DNA of 64,000 nt from Drosophila pseudoobscura (lineage: Eukaryota > Arthropoda > Insecta > Diptera > Drosophilidae), in NCBI RefSeq assembly GCF_009870125.1, contig NC_046680.1:18929501-18993500 (forward strand), written 5' to 3'. Below the pieces are notes generated by a model. It had not been told where the DNA came from. It was given only the letters and a program-made list of their open reading frames with translations, and searched no databases. Made by a program: the position numbers and the translations under genes. Below, in pieces: positions 1 to 13,390 of this stretch. The first letter of the stretch is position 1. Each line of letters opens with the position of its first letter.

Positions 1-421
1 GAGACAGTTTAAGGAGCTTCGTGTGGGAGCAAAGTTGGGTCAAGCGGGGATCTCCCGTTCCAGGTACAGTCTGTCCAGCTCTATCTGGGACTTTTCTGTG
101 GGCGGCACTCAGCAGTCAGTCTCTGCAGTTGGTTGGCGCACCAGTTGGGCAGCAACTGCAGTGTTTGCTTTGCGTGGGCCCCTCCACTCGCTTTCAATTA
201 TCTAGTTTTCTATAAATTTTCTTGGTCGCAGTGGTCGTTGTCAATGCATTTTGTTGGTCTGTAATTGCCCCTTGTCAACAAGTCGGGGCGCAACCAGTCC
301 AGAGATCGATATCGTGGTCGTTTGCCACTATTTTTGTTCTGTTGGGAGAGCAATAAAACTGTTATTGAATGTAATTAGCTTCGTAATGGGGTTATTTATG
401 TATGCCATTTCTTGTTTATGA

Positions 422-453
422 AGTGCAGTGCAGTGCACTGCAGTGAACTGCAG
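422..453. repeat. Short self-complementary CAGTG/CACTG cluster
   Basis: A run of alternating CAGTG and CACTG pentamers contains the perfect palindromes CAGTGCACTG and CACTGCAGTG. It can fold into small alternative hairpins. No function is evident. Confidence 0.6.
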
Positions 454-2382
454 TTTGTCAACGCTCTGTTTTGATTGATTGATTAATGGATGTTCTGCAA
501 GATGACTGAAATGGAATAACAAGTTGAAACTCGAAAGTGGAATTGAACTTTCCTTGGAAGGGGTTTCCAGAACTCCTTTAGCCTTGAACCAACTTCAATG
601 GCAAACCAAGTGAAAAATGAGAGGGTAGAACATTAGCCATTCACCTACGAGTATCTGTATAACTGGACCGCCCCAGAAACGCTCCAATGCCAACTTTGGA
701 AGGGACCTTGAAAAAAGCGTCAAGCAGAAACCTCTTGACAAGTTTTGTCAGCCAACAATGGGACACGTAGCCTTTGTTCGCCAGTGTCAGGACCTGCACA
801 TTCATCTTCGTCAGGAAGCGGGGTAAGTTTGCATTTAAATTGGTAATTAACACGGAATGAAAGCGAAAGCCAGAAAGAAGAAAAATGCGATGCGAAATAA
901 ACAGGAATACAAAAGAACTAAGCGAAGGACTGTGGAAGCAGCGAAACGGAAACAATCAACTAGCCGAAAGATAACAAATGTGGGCTAAAGAAACAGTAGA
1001 ACAGTCACACATTGAAGAAATGGTAATGCCAAGGGCAGGATATCATTTTCGATTGCAAAATTGATTGTCAAAGCGAGGGCGTAATGGCTACACTGAGTGA
1101 AACGGGAAATCAACCTTACACATATGTATGTATGTACAATATGTACCTACTATATTTAACTTAATTTTACTCTTGGTTTTAAGTGAAGTTGTGCAGTCAA
1201 TCCATCATTTCTTCCAGTGTAATTGTCTGTAAAATCTCACCCAGTGTAATAATCCCGTTGCTTCTGCCAGCTGCACTTGCTGCTGCTGCTGCTGCCTCTG
1301 GTTCTGCTTCTCCGACGTTATCATTTCATTAAATCAGAAAACGGGAACAAAACAATAAAACGGTACAACAACAAGGAGAACGACCGATTGCCAAAAGACA
1401 AAGCGAGAAAAACGTTTCGTTTGGGTTCTTCCTCCTCCTTCTCTCCCACAAACACGACTCTCTCTCTCCTCCAATGAACGCTGCCAATTGAATGTAAATG
1501 AGAGAATGGGTGGCGCTGTCAGCTAAACGGATAGGAATGGATTGAGAGTGGACAGCGCAGAGGCAGTGGCAGAGGCAGAGGCAGAGAGGTAGAAGCTGGC
1601 TTTTGTTGAGCAGGTCATCAATGACAATCGAAGAGCCTGACGACTTACTAGACGGAAATTGTAAATGGAAAACCTGAGCTCTTACTAGGCAAAACTGTGT
1701 ACGGAGGACCCATTGTCAGATGCAATTGCCTTTATTAGCCATCAATCCAGTGAATAAATAGAGAGGAAATGCGAGTGAGAACTATGGATTTGATGGGGTA
1801 AAATCTTTGATCTCCTGCCTTACTGTCAGCTTATGAGATTATGGTAATTATCGCCGCTAATGTTGGTTCTGTTAATCGAAAGGATCATTGGGTATCGATT
1901 TGGGCCCTAAAACAAACCCCAAAAAATATCCAATCGTACCAAAATTAAGTTTCCAATCCAGGAAACAGTCTATTGCATGCATATCCTGTAACAGCAATTA
2001 GTAAAATTTCTTGGCCAGAAACAGAGCAAAGCATACCTGACCGAAACCCATTACCTACTCGACTTGGCCATAACCGTAACGTGGAATTGGATTGTGGGGG
2101 GGAAGTCGGAGCGAGGGACATAGTGTGGAACGAGTGAAAAAGAATGAGCACAGGCAAAACAAACTTAATTGTCTGCACAGTTTTATTTACTCCGTAGAGG
2201 GGCGGACAGGACTTACCATGTCCTTGCCCTGCCCTGCCGGAGACAGATAGATATGCCATAGAGGATGAGATGCGGCTGCGTCTGCTTGTAATTACTGTGC
2301 AACGACGAGTACTGGGAGCAAGCAGTCCTTCGCCTCCTGCACCCACTTAACGAACATGACCAAGACTGACCAAACAATAGGC

Positions 2383-2411
2383 CTCTGTCTCTGTCTCTGT
2401 CTCTGTCTCTG
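2383..2411. repeat. (CTCTGT)n microsatellite
   Basis: About five copies of the hexamer TCTCTG in direct tandem, uninterrupted. The minus-strand open frame reading Asp-Arg repeats across it is an artefact of the hexamer. Confidence 0.9.
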
Positions 2412-2429
2412 GGCCTGACTCTGAGCACT

Positions 2430-2466
2430 GGGCACTAGGCACTGGCCACTGGCCACTGGCCACTGG
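2430..2466. repeat. (GGCCACT)n / GCACTGG tandem repeat
   Basis: Seven-base units GGCCACT and the related GGGCACT and AGGCACT run head to tail for about 37 bp. The array starts about 20 bp after the (CTCTGT)n tract, so this is a compound simple-repeat locus. Confidence 0.85.
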
Positions 2467-4371
2467 TTTCAACATGCACGACTCGTTGCATGGATAAGTG
2501 ATGCAAAGCCAGCCCCCTGCCATCCATTGTGCCCTGGGTCTTGTTTAATGCCAACACAATAAACTTGGCCAAAAGGTTGTTGTCAATGCTATTACTGCTG
2601 GTGCTCTACGGGCAGCCGAGGGGAATGGATTCCTGTCTATGGTTGGCCAGGCACCGACTACAAGTCTGTGGCCATGTAGTAGGTGTTGTTATCATATTTG
2701 CATCGTCCTGGCCCTGGCGCTGGTGCTGGTGCTGTCCTGGTCCCCCGATACCGGTTCCTCCTGCCAATAACTCAATCACCGACGCACTGCAGTTGCCCGG
2801 GACCCATTCATCATCGGTAGACAAAATATTAATCGCTCCTGCCCTTGCACTTGCACTTGCACGTGGCTAAATTGGATTCGAACGCGATTATGTCACGGCA
2901 GCAAGGTTACAATTTATAATTGTCAAACGTACGAGCGATGTGCGGATGCATGCCAACTGCCCAGACAAATGGTATACGAGCATGCCAGTCCCCCAGTCCC
3001 CAGGATCCCCAAAGCAAATTTTCACTATACCCGTGATTTATGGCCAGAGGAAATTGACTTGTGATATATGATTCCCGGTGCAGCCAAGACCTTGAAAAAG
3101 CTGCAACAAAGGCAGTAAGTTTTATGGAATGGAAAGTGTTTCCCATTCACGTGGATATACCCATGATAGTATCAGCGATTTGTTTCCTAAAAGTGGTTTG
3201 TTCCAAGCATAACTAAGAGTATAAAAGAGTCTAGATCTACAGGATAGATGTGTCAAAGAACACTAATAGTCAGATATCTCTGGTGACCAAAAGAAGCCAA
3301 AATGTTCTGGGAATATATTTTGCAATATCAAAAATATTAGAAATCGAAAAGACATCCAGGGCAGAACCATTGAAATCGTTGCTCAATAGACAACTCATTG
3401 AACATGAATAATGTTCTACTGTAAGCCGACATCTTGGCACCCCCACAAAAGGTCCTCGACGGCGTAAGTGAATTGGCCGAGCCATGAGGACTCGCTGGAG
3501 GCAAGGTTTTGGCCCTGACTGTCTTTAAAGAGCAAAAGTCAAAGCCATCAACCGTCTTCCATTTCAATTATGAAATTGCTCTATCTAATCCGCGCTTTAA
3601 TAAAAGCTCCAGAGGTTCAGCCACAACCCCAACTATGAGGGAAGCAGCTCTTAACAAGCCGTTGCCAGCGACCCTTAAGCCACCTCACCTTTTAATGAGT
3701 CAGAAAGTTGATGCCACATAACGATGTCATAATGGGCATTGTGTGGGCAATACAGGGCAGGACAGGATGCTAGAGGAGAGGAGAGGACAGCGGCAGATGG
3801 AGTCGCGGTTTAGCGCCTGACGCTTTTCACTCTTTACTCTTCACTTTTCAATCCTCGCTAAGCAAAGCGGGGGATCAGTCAGGAGCCAGGACAATGGCAA
3901 AGACAGGAAAGCATCTCTATTGTGATTTTAATTAGACCAACTTTTGCCCCACACTTCAATTAGTGGGCTCGGGGGATCGGCCACAGAGCCACAGGACCAC
4001 AACCAAAAAACGACAACGGACAGCATGCAACAATTTCTGGCATTAAAACGAAAACTATTCCTTAGCTTAGCATAATATTTACCAGAAGCCAAAAGCGTTG
4101 AATATCGGAGAGCTTCGGAGAAAAAAATGGCAGAAAATATTGGTAGAAAAACTAGTTGAAAAAGGAGTGGACAGAGGAAGATGGAGCAGACGGAGAGCCA
4201 CAACTATTCAGGATGCAGAACGGAGAAGAGTTCGAGTTGAGTTCAGGTCGAGGAAAAAGTATGCAACACTCCCCAGAGTTACCTGAGCATAACAAAGGCG
4301 CTTACCAGGTGTTGGTGCATGCCAGGAGTGGCAAAAGGATTGCGGAGGGAAGTGGACAGACAGACCGCAAG

Positions 4372-4406
4372 CCCAGCCCAGGACCAGGACCAGGCCCAGG
4401 ACCAAA
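4372..4406. repeat. (CCAGGA)n / CCCAGGACC repeat
   Basis: Imperfect hexamer array of CCAGGA and CCCAGG units, C-rich on the plus strand. It lies 26 bp before the G-rich array at 4432-4472. Confidence 0.8.
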
Positions 4407-4431
4407 GTAGCAAGTTTGCTGGAGGAGAGCA

Positions 4432-4472
4432 GGGGCTTGGGCTTGGGTTTGGGCTTGGGTTTGGGCTTGGGG
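4432..4472 (+). repeat. GGGCTT/GGGTTT array with strong G-quadruplex potential
   Basis: Seven tracts of three or more G are each separated by exactly three bases (CTT or TTT). This is the textbook arrangement for a parallel G-quadruplex with 3-nt loops, on the plus strand. The unit resembles a G-rich telomere hexamer, but fly telomeres are not built from such repeats, so it is an internal simple repeat. Confidence 0.9.
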
Positions 4473-7400
4473 AGCCATATGCGAAATTGTTTTATAGCTG
4501 CCCGGGAATGGTCAGTCTGTAGTCCTGAGTCTCCACTACAGTCCAGTCGAGTAGAGCGTTGAGTTTGTTTATGGCCAGCCAGGCAACTTGGGCCAGAACG
4601 GATGTTGCCTCTAACGTGTACATCCGCAGGTCCGAGCCCCTCTGTCTGCCCGTTCCTCCCCATAGCACGTGTACGACTATCTGTGCAAGGGAGCATTCTG
4701 AGCATTCAGTTTCATGTTGAAGCGTTTAACAAAGCGCCGTAAATTGCATCAGGCGTGCAACCACAATCTACGGGTATCTCATCCCGATCCGCCCTCCGAG
4801 TATACCGTGACCGGTAGGTTTTCCAGAGTTTCTTATTCCCAGTTAAGAGCGTATCCCTTTTGCGGTTCAGGTAAACTTTTATTACCCCGAAAAAAAAAAC
4901 AATTTAAACATCGGAGGATGGCTTGGAGCAGGCTTTTAGCCAGACCAGGAATTAGATTATTGGCCTTGAGGTAAATGTTTCTCGGTCCGAACTGATGCTA
5001 ATGGAATGCGGTCTTACTCGGCAGACGTCATCTTCAATTTGTGGCCCTTTCCCGTTTTAAATTGATTCGGACTTCTCGGCCCGACTGCAAGCACAATTAA
5101 AACGTTTGCTGAGTTCTCGGTTAAAGTTAGCTCCTCATTTGCCTGGGGCACGGGGGCACACACATCTGCGATCGAACAATTATTAGTTGCTGTAATCAAA
5201 GCCCCAGCTGCGGACACAATTGGTATATTGCCAATGTTTATTAGAGTCGGTCCCAAAGCCTCGCCAAATTGCCAAACACATCCCAGGGGATGGGGACCGG
5301 GACCCACCCGGTTCGAACATGCGACAGCCGGGGGCAGCGGTGGCAGCAACGACGGTGGCAAGTGCAGCAAGGCGTTGCTTTTTTAATAGAGTCATAACTT
5401 GCTGCCAACTAATGGGATTCGAACCAAAACACGCTGCACTGAAAGAAATAAAGGGCACTGCTTCCTATTGCGTAGATTTTGTAATGAAACCTTGCATACA
5501 ATGGAATTCTTTGTTTAAAAAAAAAAAATGCCCAATAGAGAGTAACGGCATTGTTTTATAGTAGAGCTCTTCCTGTATTTGAATACAATTTCTAGAATTT
5601 CCAGACCAATAGATTGCTCAAAGATCTTACTCTACACCTATGTAATATTATCCTTTCTCTCGGTGGACTTTTGGTCAGTCCTTGCTTAGCCATAACCTAC
5701 GCCCCTCGAGTTTTCATACACCGCTTCTATATAGAATTTTTTTTTTTGCCACGTTCGTTACTTTCTGTGTCCTCTATCGTGGCTCGACTTTGGTTACAAT
5801 TCAATTTGCAGTGGGCGCTTTTTTCCTGGACATATTTTCTTTTTTTTTTTTGTGTGCGGTCGCCTGGCGCTTTGAAAATTTGTGTCCGTACACTGCCGTA
5901 CCTGGGCAGTGTCGTAAATGTGTGGAAATTGTTGGGTGTTATGCCTCGTAGGTATGACTGCCAGTTAAGCAACGGGCGGTCCCGAGCTAAGAACTCTTCT
6001 CCACCTCCACCTCCACCTGTACCCCCATACCCTGCCTGGCTCCATCTCCATTCCCGAGTGTGTGGCATGTGGCCAACAAATCTCCACCCTTCCCTGGCGG
6101 CTCTCGCTGTCGTTTTATTGTCTTGGCATAATGTTGACGTTGGACTTGTTCTAGATGGTTGCTGGGCTCGTTACTTCTCCTGGCCGGGCGACCCAAGAGC
6201 AGGGCATGTGGTCCTCATAATTGTCTTGCGCAAATGGTCGTGTAAAATTTTAATTGCTTTTTAGTGCAAACTCTTGGAAAATTTGTAGTTTCCGAAGAGG
6301 CCAAGACCGGGGCTAAGCTCAAATGTCCCACGCTCACTTTTGAAGGGTCAAAACCTGTCGACTCTGGGGCTGATTAGGAAATGTTTATGTCGTAGTTGTT
6401 TTTCCTGAATGGCTTTATTTTGAAGAGCTTTTGAAAGATTTCAATATGGTCATTAGAGGCGGAAGAATCGTAGGACTACTGCTTGTCAGCTGGTGTATTC
6501 CCTTGACTGTCTTTAGCACCCAAAACCAAGCCGCATCTTAACCGAAATCAGCAGACACTCATTAAAATCCAAAGTAATTTTCCACACCATATCACCGTGC
6601 ATGACACATATATCAAAAATGTATGTGCGAAACGTCAAAAAGTTTAAGCACGGCCGCCATAAAAACAATTTGAATACATTTTTGATTACATTTATGGAGT
6701 GGAGCGGGGGTTGTGGGGCCAAAAGGAAACCAAGTCAAGCTGAAAACAACTTTCGAACAACACTTGACATAGAAAATTTTGTGTGTGTTCTCCACAGCAT
6801 ATGCAAACCATGAAGAACCCAACCCCAATCTCAATTTCAGGCCCTGTCATGGGAGGAAGTGATATGGGATATGGGATATGGGTGCGTCCAAATATTTGTA
6901 CTACCAAACCGAATCGCTTCATAACTTTAAGAATCCCTCATCATTCTTTATATTTTTTCTTCCGGTTTACGGGTTTTCTTTCTCTGCTGGACGATATTTT
7001 CTATTACGAGAATTTCTCATTCGGCTCGTTAGCATTTTTCCGGTTATCTCGCTTCAGATTTATAGTGCTCATTGCCCCAATGGCTGGGGCCCGTCATTTA
7101 TGGTCACCGTTTTTGACATTCATTGGCCTTTTTTCTCTCCGTTTCCCCTCGTCCTTGGCCGCTGCCCAGCGAGGACCTGCCTCGATGGGACACAAGACAC
7201 GACACTCCACTCAAACTTAAATAGAAATGAGCGCATCAAGCGTGAAATTAAATTTGATAAATTCTATTTACGTAAAGAAATGGAAGATTTGTGGGGACAC
7301 TTTTTGGGGTCACCGTCGAGGGGAGCGAGGATGTGCTAAGGGTAGCTGGTCCTAGGTCATAATTTAAGTGTATCGAATGGGTTTTTTAACGCTCGGTTGT

Positions 7401-8040
7401 GCAGTGTAAGCATGATGGGGAAATAATCAAAAGAGCGTTAAATGAAGGTATTTTTTTTCTCAGATATGCAGGCATTTACGATCCTACATATAACGTTTGT
7501 AGTCTTGATCACCATTAGAAGGCATTTATGAAACAGGCGTATCCATTTGTGATTTGATCTCAATCGGATGGCTATTAGACGATGGATTTTAAAGGTATCA
7601 TCCGTTCAGAAATAAACTCTTTTGGTTGTAAGTTAAGCTTAAACTCAGATCGGGGCTACGAACAACAGCAGATAAGCAGAACCCCAGTAAATTGCTATAT
7701 GGAAAAGAATAACGTAAGCATCAGAAAGGCGGGGAGCGGGAGTGCCCACACACAAACAGAACCGCAGTGGAAACAACCGCGGGAGCGGCAGGCCCCATCA
7801 AAAGGTACAGGCCGGAGAAAACATTGAGAACTTTTAATATTCACTCTTGTCGGCTGCATAAATTAAGGCCCTCAAAGGGCTGTGCGAGAGAGGCCGAGCG
7901 TGAGGGGCAGTCGAAACTGCAATAGCGAAACAACAAAAGTCGCGCGAAAGAGGGGGAGTGGAAAGGGGTAGAGGCTGCTGATGGAGCAGATAACATGCAA
8001 ACCAACGGCAGAAGCAAAGGCACTCAACTGAAGAGCGCAG

Positions 8041-8059
8041 AAAGAGAGAGAGAGAGAGG
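8041..8059. repeat. (GA)n tract
   Basis: A mostly pure GA dinucleotide run. GAGAG is the core site of GAGA factor and related fly proteins, so this could be a weak regulatory site, but sequence alone cannot tell it from a plain microsatellite. Confidence 0.8.
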
Positions 8060-8535
8060 AAACTCAAGAGCGGCTTGCAGGAAAAGACCAACAAAAAGAA
8101 ACCAAAGATGATAATCGAGGCCGCTGATACCCATCGTTTCTATATCCAACTAACATTTTTTTGGTTGAAAGATCTTCATAGAAAGTAAAGTTTTTCAAAG
8201 ACTTGATTCAACAGATCGAAAGGAAATCATGACATATTCGTATATTGCTAGTTTGTTTTGATAGTATACCATTTAAACAGCTGTTTCTGGATTCTGATGA
8301 TGCTAGATGGCTATACATGGGGTCGAATATGCGAAAATGGATTCCGAAATCAAAACACTTCTTGCAAGCGTATACCAAGTGATTCACAGACAAGGTTTAT
8401 GTCGGGCGGACAGTGAAAGAAAGAATAACTACAGCTACAGAATATGTACAAAGCGAATGAAGCGAAAGTATGAAAGCGGATGGACAGGGGAGGGCAAGGG
8501 CTGCCAACTTGTGGCGCCTTTTGTTGGTGCTGGCC

Positions 8536-8556
8536 CTGCTGCTGCTGCTGCTGCTG
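8536..8556. repeat. (CTG)7 trinucleotide repeat
   Basis: Seven uninterrupted CTG units. They create a run of Leu in one plus-strand frame and poly-Ala or poly-Gln in minus frames. The flanks do not look like a gene. Confidence 0.9.
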
Positions 8557-8679
8557 GTTCCTGTTTGTTATTGCACTTTTGCGTGCCGCTCTCGAACCCA
8601 AATGCATAAGAGACTGAAGAGCAGGCCCAAAACCCTGGTTCAAACCGAGAAACAGAGCAGGACACAGAGCCCCGCAGAA

Positions 8680-8704
8680 CCCAGACCCAGACCCAGACCC
8701 AGAT
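8680..8704. repeat. (CCCAGA)n microsatellite
   Basis: Four CCCAGA hexamers in tandem. The Pro-Arg repeats seen in the plus frame are a by-product. Confidence 0.9.
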
Positions 8705-11700
8705 ACAGTTCGGCCACTCAAACTCACTTCAATGAATACTTTATGGGTTAATAATCGTAAAACCATTCAGCGCAAGAGCCTCGCCAGCCCTTTGGGCCTT
8801 TTGCCCTGCTCTTCCCTGCTCTTTCCCCTTTCCATCTTCTCTTGGCCAAAGTTTTTGTGCGCGAGAATTCATAAACAATGTGCATAAAGCGCAAAATGTA
8901 GCGCTTCTGTTCGTTGGCGAAGACGGGGTGGCACGGGGTGTGGGAGCCTCGCCAGGGGAAGGATGTCCCACTGCAGTGGCAAATTGTTGTTGTTTCGTTT
9001 GCCCTTTATTGTTGCAGGCTTGAGCGGCAGGTCCTGCCTTTTGGGGTTTGCCAGGTGGTACGGATGGATGGTCGGAACATCGTTTATGCAAGTTTTCCCG
9101 TTTAGCTGTTGATTTTCTAGGTTCTGTGGGGGTTCCCAGAGTTTTCGTTGTTGTCAGGGTGTTCGCTGTTGTTGAAGTCAGTCGCTGTCATTCTTGATGA
9201 GGATGTTATTGTTGCTGAAGATGTTATTGCTGTGCAGGTGCTTATGCGATGGACAGGTGTGGGCGCTTTCGACAAGAAGATTAGGGAAGAGTTGAAGCTT
9301 AAAATAGGTTCAAGGTTGATGGGACAGAAACTTCAAACGGGTAACAAAGGAGCTTGGTAAAAGTCATGTTTACTTATAGTTTTGAGCCCCAGAAGTCTTC
9401 GGTCTTCGAATCAGCTATGAAACGGAATTGGCTATTAATCTAAGCTTTCATATATCGTTATTGAACAGATCTGAAACGGTTATGCATTTTTAATGAATCG
9501 CTGATGGTTGCCAAGGAGTTGCCAACGATCTCCATGCAAACCATTAATCTCTTTGCCCAATTTTAAATACACCCCAAAATGGGAATCATTTATCAACCAT
9601 TGGTAGGGATAACGTCCTTTTCCCCTGCTACCAGGCTCAATCCACAAACCAAAAGCCGAGGGCACGTTCATTCCCAGCCGTTGAGCCTCTTGCAAAGTTT
9701 CAAATGCCAATAATTCAAAAATAAATAACTCATACGCCGCGTGGCCCTCCGAGGGAGAGCCAGTGACTGGAGAGCAACAAAAGAGCAGAGTGAACGAAAA
9801 CAATGAAACAAAGGCAAAGTCACGCCTGCCAAACGCTGAAAACGTTTCAGAGTCAATTGTAAATATTTCTTCCATTGAGTTTTATTTGAAAAGTTCCTTT
9901 CGGGGACTGGGACTGTAAAAATGCCACCACCTAATGAAAAGCAACCCCCAAAAAGCTGTTTGCCGCTGGGGCGCGGAGGTGTAAGCCATTCTACCTGGGG
10001 CCCCCGTCAGGTTTTACACGCTCGTTACGTTTGATTTATAAAAGTTGATGTTTCTTCGTGTTGTTGCCGGCGCTGTAACGCGAACGCACAAATTAATTGC
10101 CGTTGTTATGCGTTGATAAATTGCGTATACGCCGCACTGTACGCCGGAGAGTTCTTTAACAATTTGTGAGGAGGGAGCAGTAAAATATTTAAGCAATAAA
10201 TAAAATACCGAAGTAAAGTGAAGTTTAGTTTTCTTTCTGCTGCAAGTATCATTCTGTGCGAAGCTCGAATTGATTAACGCTTTCGTGGGAGTCTGTGGAG
10301 GTGGGGCCAAAAGTTTTCCGGCAATTTAGCAGATGAAAAGATATTTTAACAGGGATTCCTTACATTTAATTAATTGCCTCGGATTCCTTCTCAGGTGGGG
10401 TTTAACAATGGCAGTTTAAGAGTGCTGTAGATCATGTTGGGCAAGGGCTCCAGGGTTTAAATGATTAACTTTCGAAATTGGTTTACCAGAGGTGGAAAGA
10501 TAATTTCGTTGGAGTTTCTGGATCGGAAGATAATACTTTACATACTTTATTCATATGTATATTGAACTGTGTTTCCATTAGGATTTGTCCGGCTGGCAGG
10601 TTATTAAGCACTTCCCTTCATTATGTGACAGCACTCACCTGGTCCATATTCCCGCTGTCTTCATAATTTATTTTCCCTAATGTTTCCCTCCTTGGAGTAT
10701 TTTTCTTTTCCTTTCGGCTGGACGACCCCTTGCCGCTAAATCCACATTGAGTCCGACTTTGGAGCCCTGTCGGCACTTTGTTTTAGCATTTCTCTTAATT
10801 TGTTTTGGCAATAGCTGAGGAGCAACCCGTCCCGCGCCCACGCTCCTCCAAGTCCGAGGCTAAGCCAAGACTCTTTCAGCAGAGGAAGTGCAAAAAAAGA
10901 AACAATATTTCTTTTCCAGCTTCATTTTTGCGTGGATATTTCACTCGGACACGGACACGGACACCGACCCGGAGCCACAGCCATAGCCGGGGCCGGAGCC
11001 GGAGCCAGAGCCGAGTGCGGCGCCAGCGGAAATGAAAACTTAACGCTTATTTGAACCTTCAACAGTGCACATAAATCACCAGACTGATGTTGCCACCGCT
11101 GTTCGCTCTGTGGCACCGCTGGGGCCTGGCCCTGGGCCGCAGTCCCCACTTTCCCAGTGCTGCTTAGCAGAAAGCAGCTTAAATACCATTTCGGTAGTCA
11201 GCTTTTGTGGCCTATAGCAATCGCATTTGGACTCTGTTTGCTCTGCACTTTGTTCTGTCTGCGTTTTGTCTTTGGGCCCCGTCATAATTCTGTCTCTAAA
11301 TATTTTTTTTCGGCCGCATTATGCTGATGACGATGATGATGATTGGGGGCATATGTGCGTGAAAAGCATTCCGTTCCTGTGTCGGCTCTACGTTCCGTGC
11401 CACGCTTTGCGGCGTGTGCAACTTCCGTTTCCGTTTGACGCAGCGGAAGCGACCGACGCCTGTGGCAGGCACTTTCACTGATTGCTCTGGCTCCCCCAAA
11501 TCAACCCCCAAAAGAATATTCCCCCCCACCCTTCATTGTGATGTTCAGTTATTAGCAGAACAAATGCAACCCTCCCTCGGATCGGGCCCCCAAACATCAG
11601 TCAGCAATAAAAAGAATTTCAGTGGGGCGCCAGGACTGCATTTGATTGCCTCCTGCTAAATGAGCTTCGTCTCCGGGCGTACATTTTGAAGTAATCTCAA

Positions 11701-12612
11701 AATTTTTGCCCATTTGATTCAATTACACCTTTGGGTGTTGTAACTTTATTTTTGCTTCAACGTCGGAGCATATCGGGGAAACAAATGGCACGAAGCAGGA
11801 AGAGCCCAAAGAGGACCGATAGCAGTAGAAGGCGAACGGGGGGGAAAACCAAATTAGGGACACAACAAATGAGTGCAGCAGGGTGGGAGTAGCAGTGGCA
11901 GTGAGTGTTGGTGTTGGTGTTGGGTATGGGATGCGCTTTCGTTTGCTTCAGCTCTTCAGGCGGAGGTTAAGGGCGTATCAGGCGGTGCACTTGGAGAAAT
12001 CAAAGCGTGGAGGAGTGGAAGGAGTACAGGAATGGGCTGGTAGCTGGTAGCTTCCCCCATATACAATTTCATCATAACTTTCCATCTAATTTAGCTTCCT
12101 CCTTTCTAATTATCCACCGCTTTTCGCACAGTGTATCCAACTTGGGGTCATTTGAGCTCTTTTTCGCATCTTTGACCAAACAACAATGGGCGAAAAATGG
12201 GATTTTCGCGCTACTTTTTATTCAACGTGCCAGCTAATTTGCTGCAACAACAATGCAGGATTGCTACCCAACACCCCTCACCCCTCACCCTTCACCCTTC
12301 ACCAAGCTCGTCCCTGACAAAGCGCCAACCACACGCTTATGGAAGCCACGCGCGTCCATCAGGGCTGCAAGTCGAGCTTTTCGGTTGGGCTTTAATTTCA
12401 TGCTTACTTTAATGCGAACAAGAGCGAGCCCCACGCTGTGGGATCTCCCCCATCCTATCGTTGACTTTGTGCTGTAGTTAACGGCTTTCGGGGTGGCAGA
12501 GGCAGCGGCAGAGGCAGGGGCAGGGGCCAAAGGGATGCCAAGCCTGTGTGGCCGGGGGTTGGCTTTGGAGGTTAACTACTTTTCATGAGCTTAATTTTAA
12601 ATTGAGGCTGCA

Positions 12613-12650
12613 GCGCAGCGGTGGCGGTGGCGATGGCGGCGATGGCGGCT
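12613..12650. repeat. GGTGGC/GATGGC imperfect repeat
   Basis: An array of related hexamers (GGTGGC, GATGGC, GGC) about 38 bp long. A separate GGCAGA/GGCAGC/GGCAGG array sits close by at about 12,493-12,528. Both are typical short compound repeats of this DNA. Confidence 0.75.
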
Positions 12651-13326
12651 TCATTTACTTTGTGCCTCGCCAACTTTGTTGCAAGCAAACTTTTACGCGG
12701 ACTGTTTAGCAAAAGGCAAAGTTAAGTTGATGCTGCACCACACTCGCGCTCACACTATCCCCCCCAGACCCAACTGGTGGAAAAATTCTATTAGGAAATG
12801 CCAACCGGTTGCAGGCCCATTGAGTTATTAAGCCAGCTAATTGCTTATTTGCACTGGAAAAAGGAAAACTGCTCAACGATCCGCAAACCGATCCTCCCCC
12901 CTCCCCCACTCTCTCCAGGCACTCGCAATTTGCACTCAACGCGAAAAATTGCCACAAACGCCCCTCGATTCCGATGGGCGGGGCAGCACTGATAGCAAAT
13001 CTCGCCGCTCCATTCCCGGCTATTCACACAGAAACGCCTCCATCTGTCTCTCCATCTCTCTGCGGAGCAGGCGAAGTGATTTTTCCAGCCTTGATTTTTT
13101 TAATTGCTCACAAAATTGCACATGATCGTGAGTTTAATTAAAGTCTGACTTCGGACCCCGTCCGTTCGTTGCGTGTTGATGACTCTATCGAGTGGGGCAA
13201 GCCATATCTATTAGATCTATTGAACTTATATATATGTGTTATTAAAGCACCTTTGGAAATTAATATTTCATACAGAAATGCTCGATATTACAAGTTTACA
13301 GACCGAATCTTGCTGGTTCTTATAAC

Positions 13327-13390
13327 GGTTACTCGAAGATTTTAGGGGTATATCAGCTGTGGATATGTGTAACACCCAGAAAGAACTTTT
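13327..13390 (+). mobile_element. INE-1/DINE-1-like element relic
   Basis: The order of short blocks matches my memory of the 5' part of the fly INE-1/DINE-1 (Helentron) family: GTTACTCG, AGAT, GGGTATAT, a short spacer, then TGTAACA followed by CAGAAAGAA. Similarity fades after about 13,390, so this is a short, old fragment. It lies about 650 bp upstream of the FAR promoter. Identity is by eye only. Confidence 0.6.

Noticed and set aside
5614..6264. 216-codon plus-strand ORF, longest unspliced frame in the gene-poor parts
   Set aside because: It begins at a non-ATG codon, crosses long T tracts (poly-Phe) and a CCACCT repeat (poly-Pro), and has no domain. Other open frames overlap it on both strands, which is typical of stop-poor simple sequence.
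8470..8751. 93-codon ORF that looks like a signal peptide followed by a basic Pro-Arg tail
   Set aside because: The hydrophobic run is encoded by (CTG)7 and the tail by (CCCAGA)n, so both 'domains' are microsatellite artefacts.
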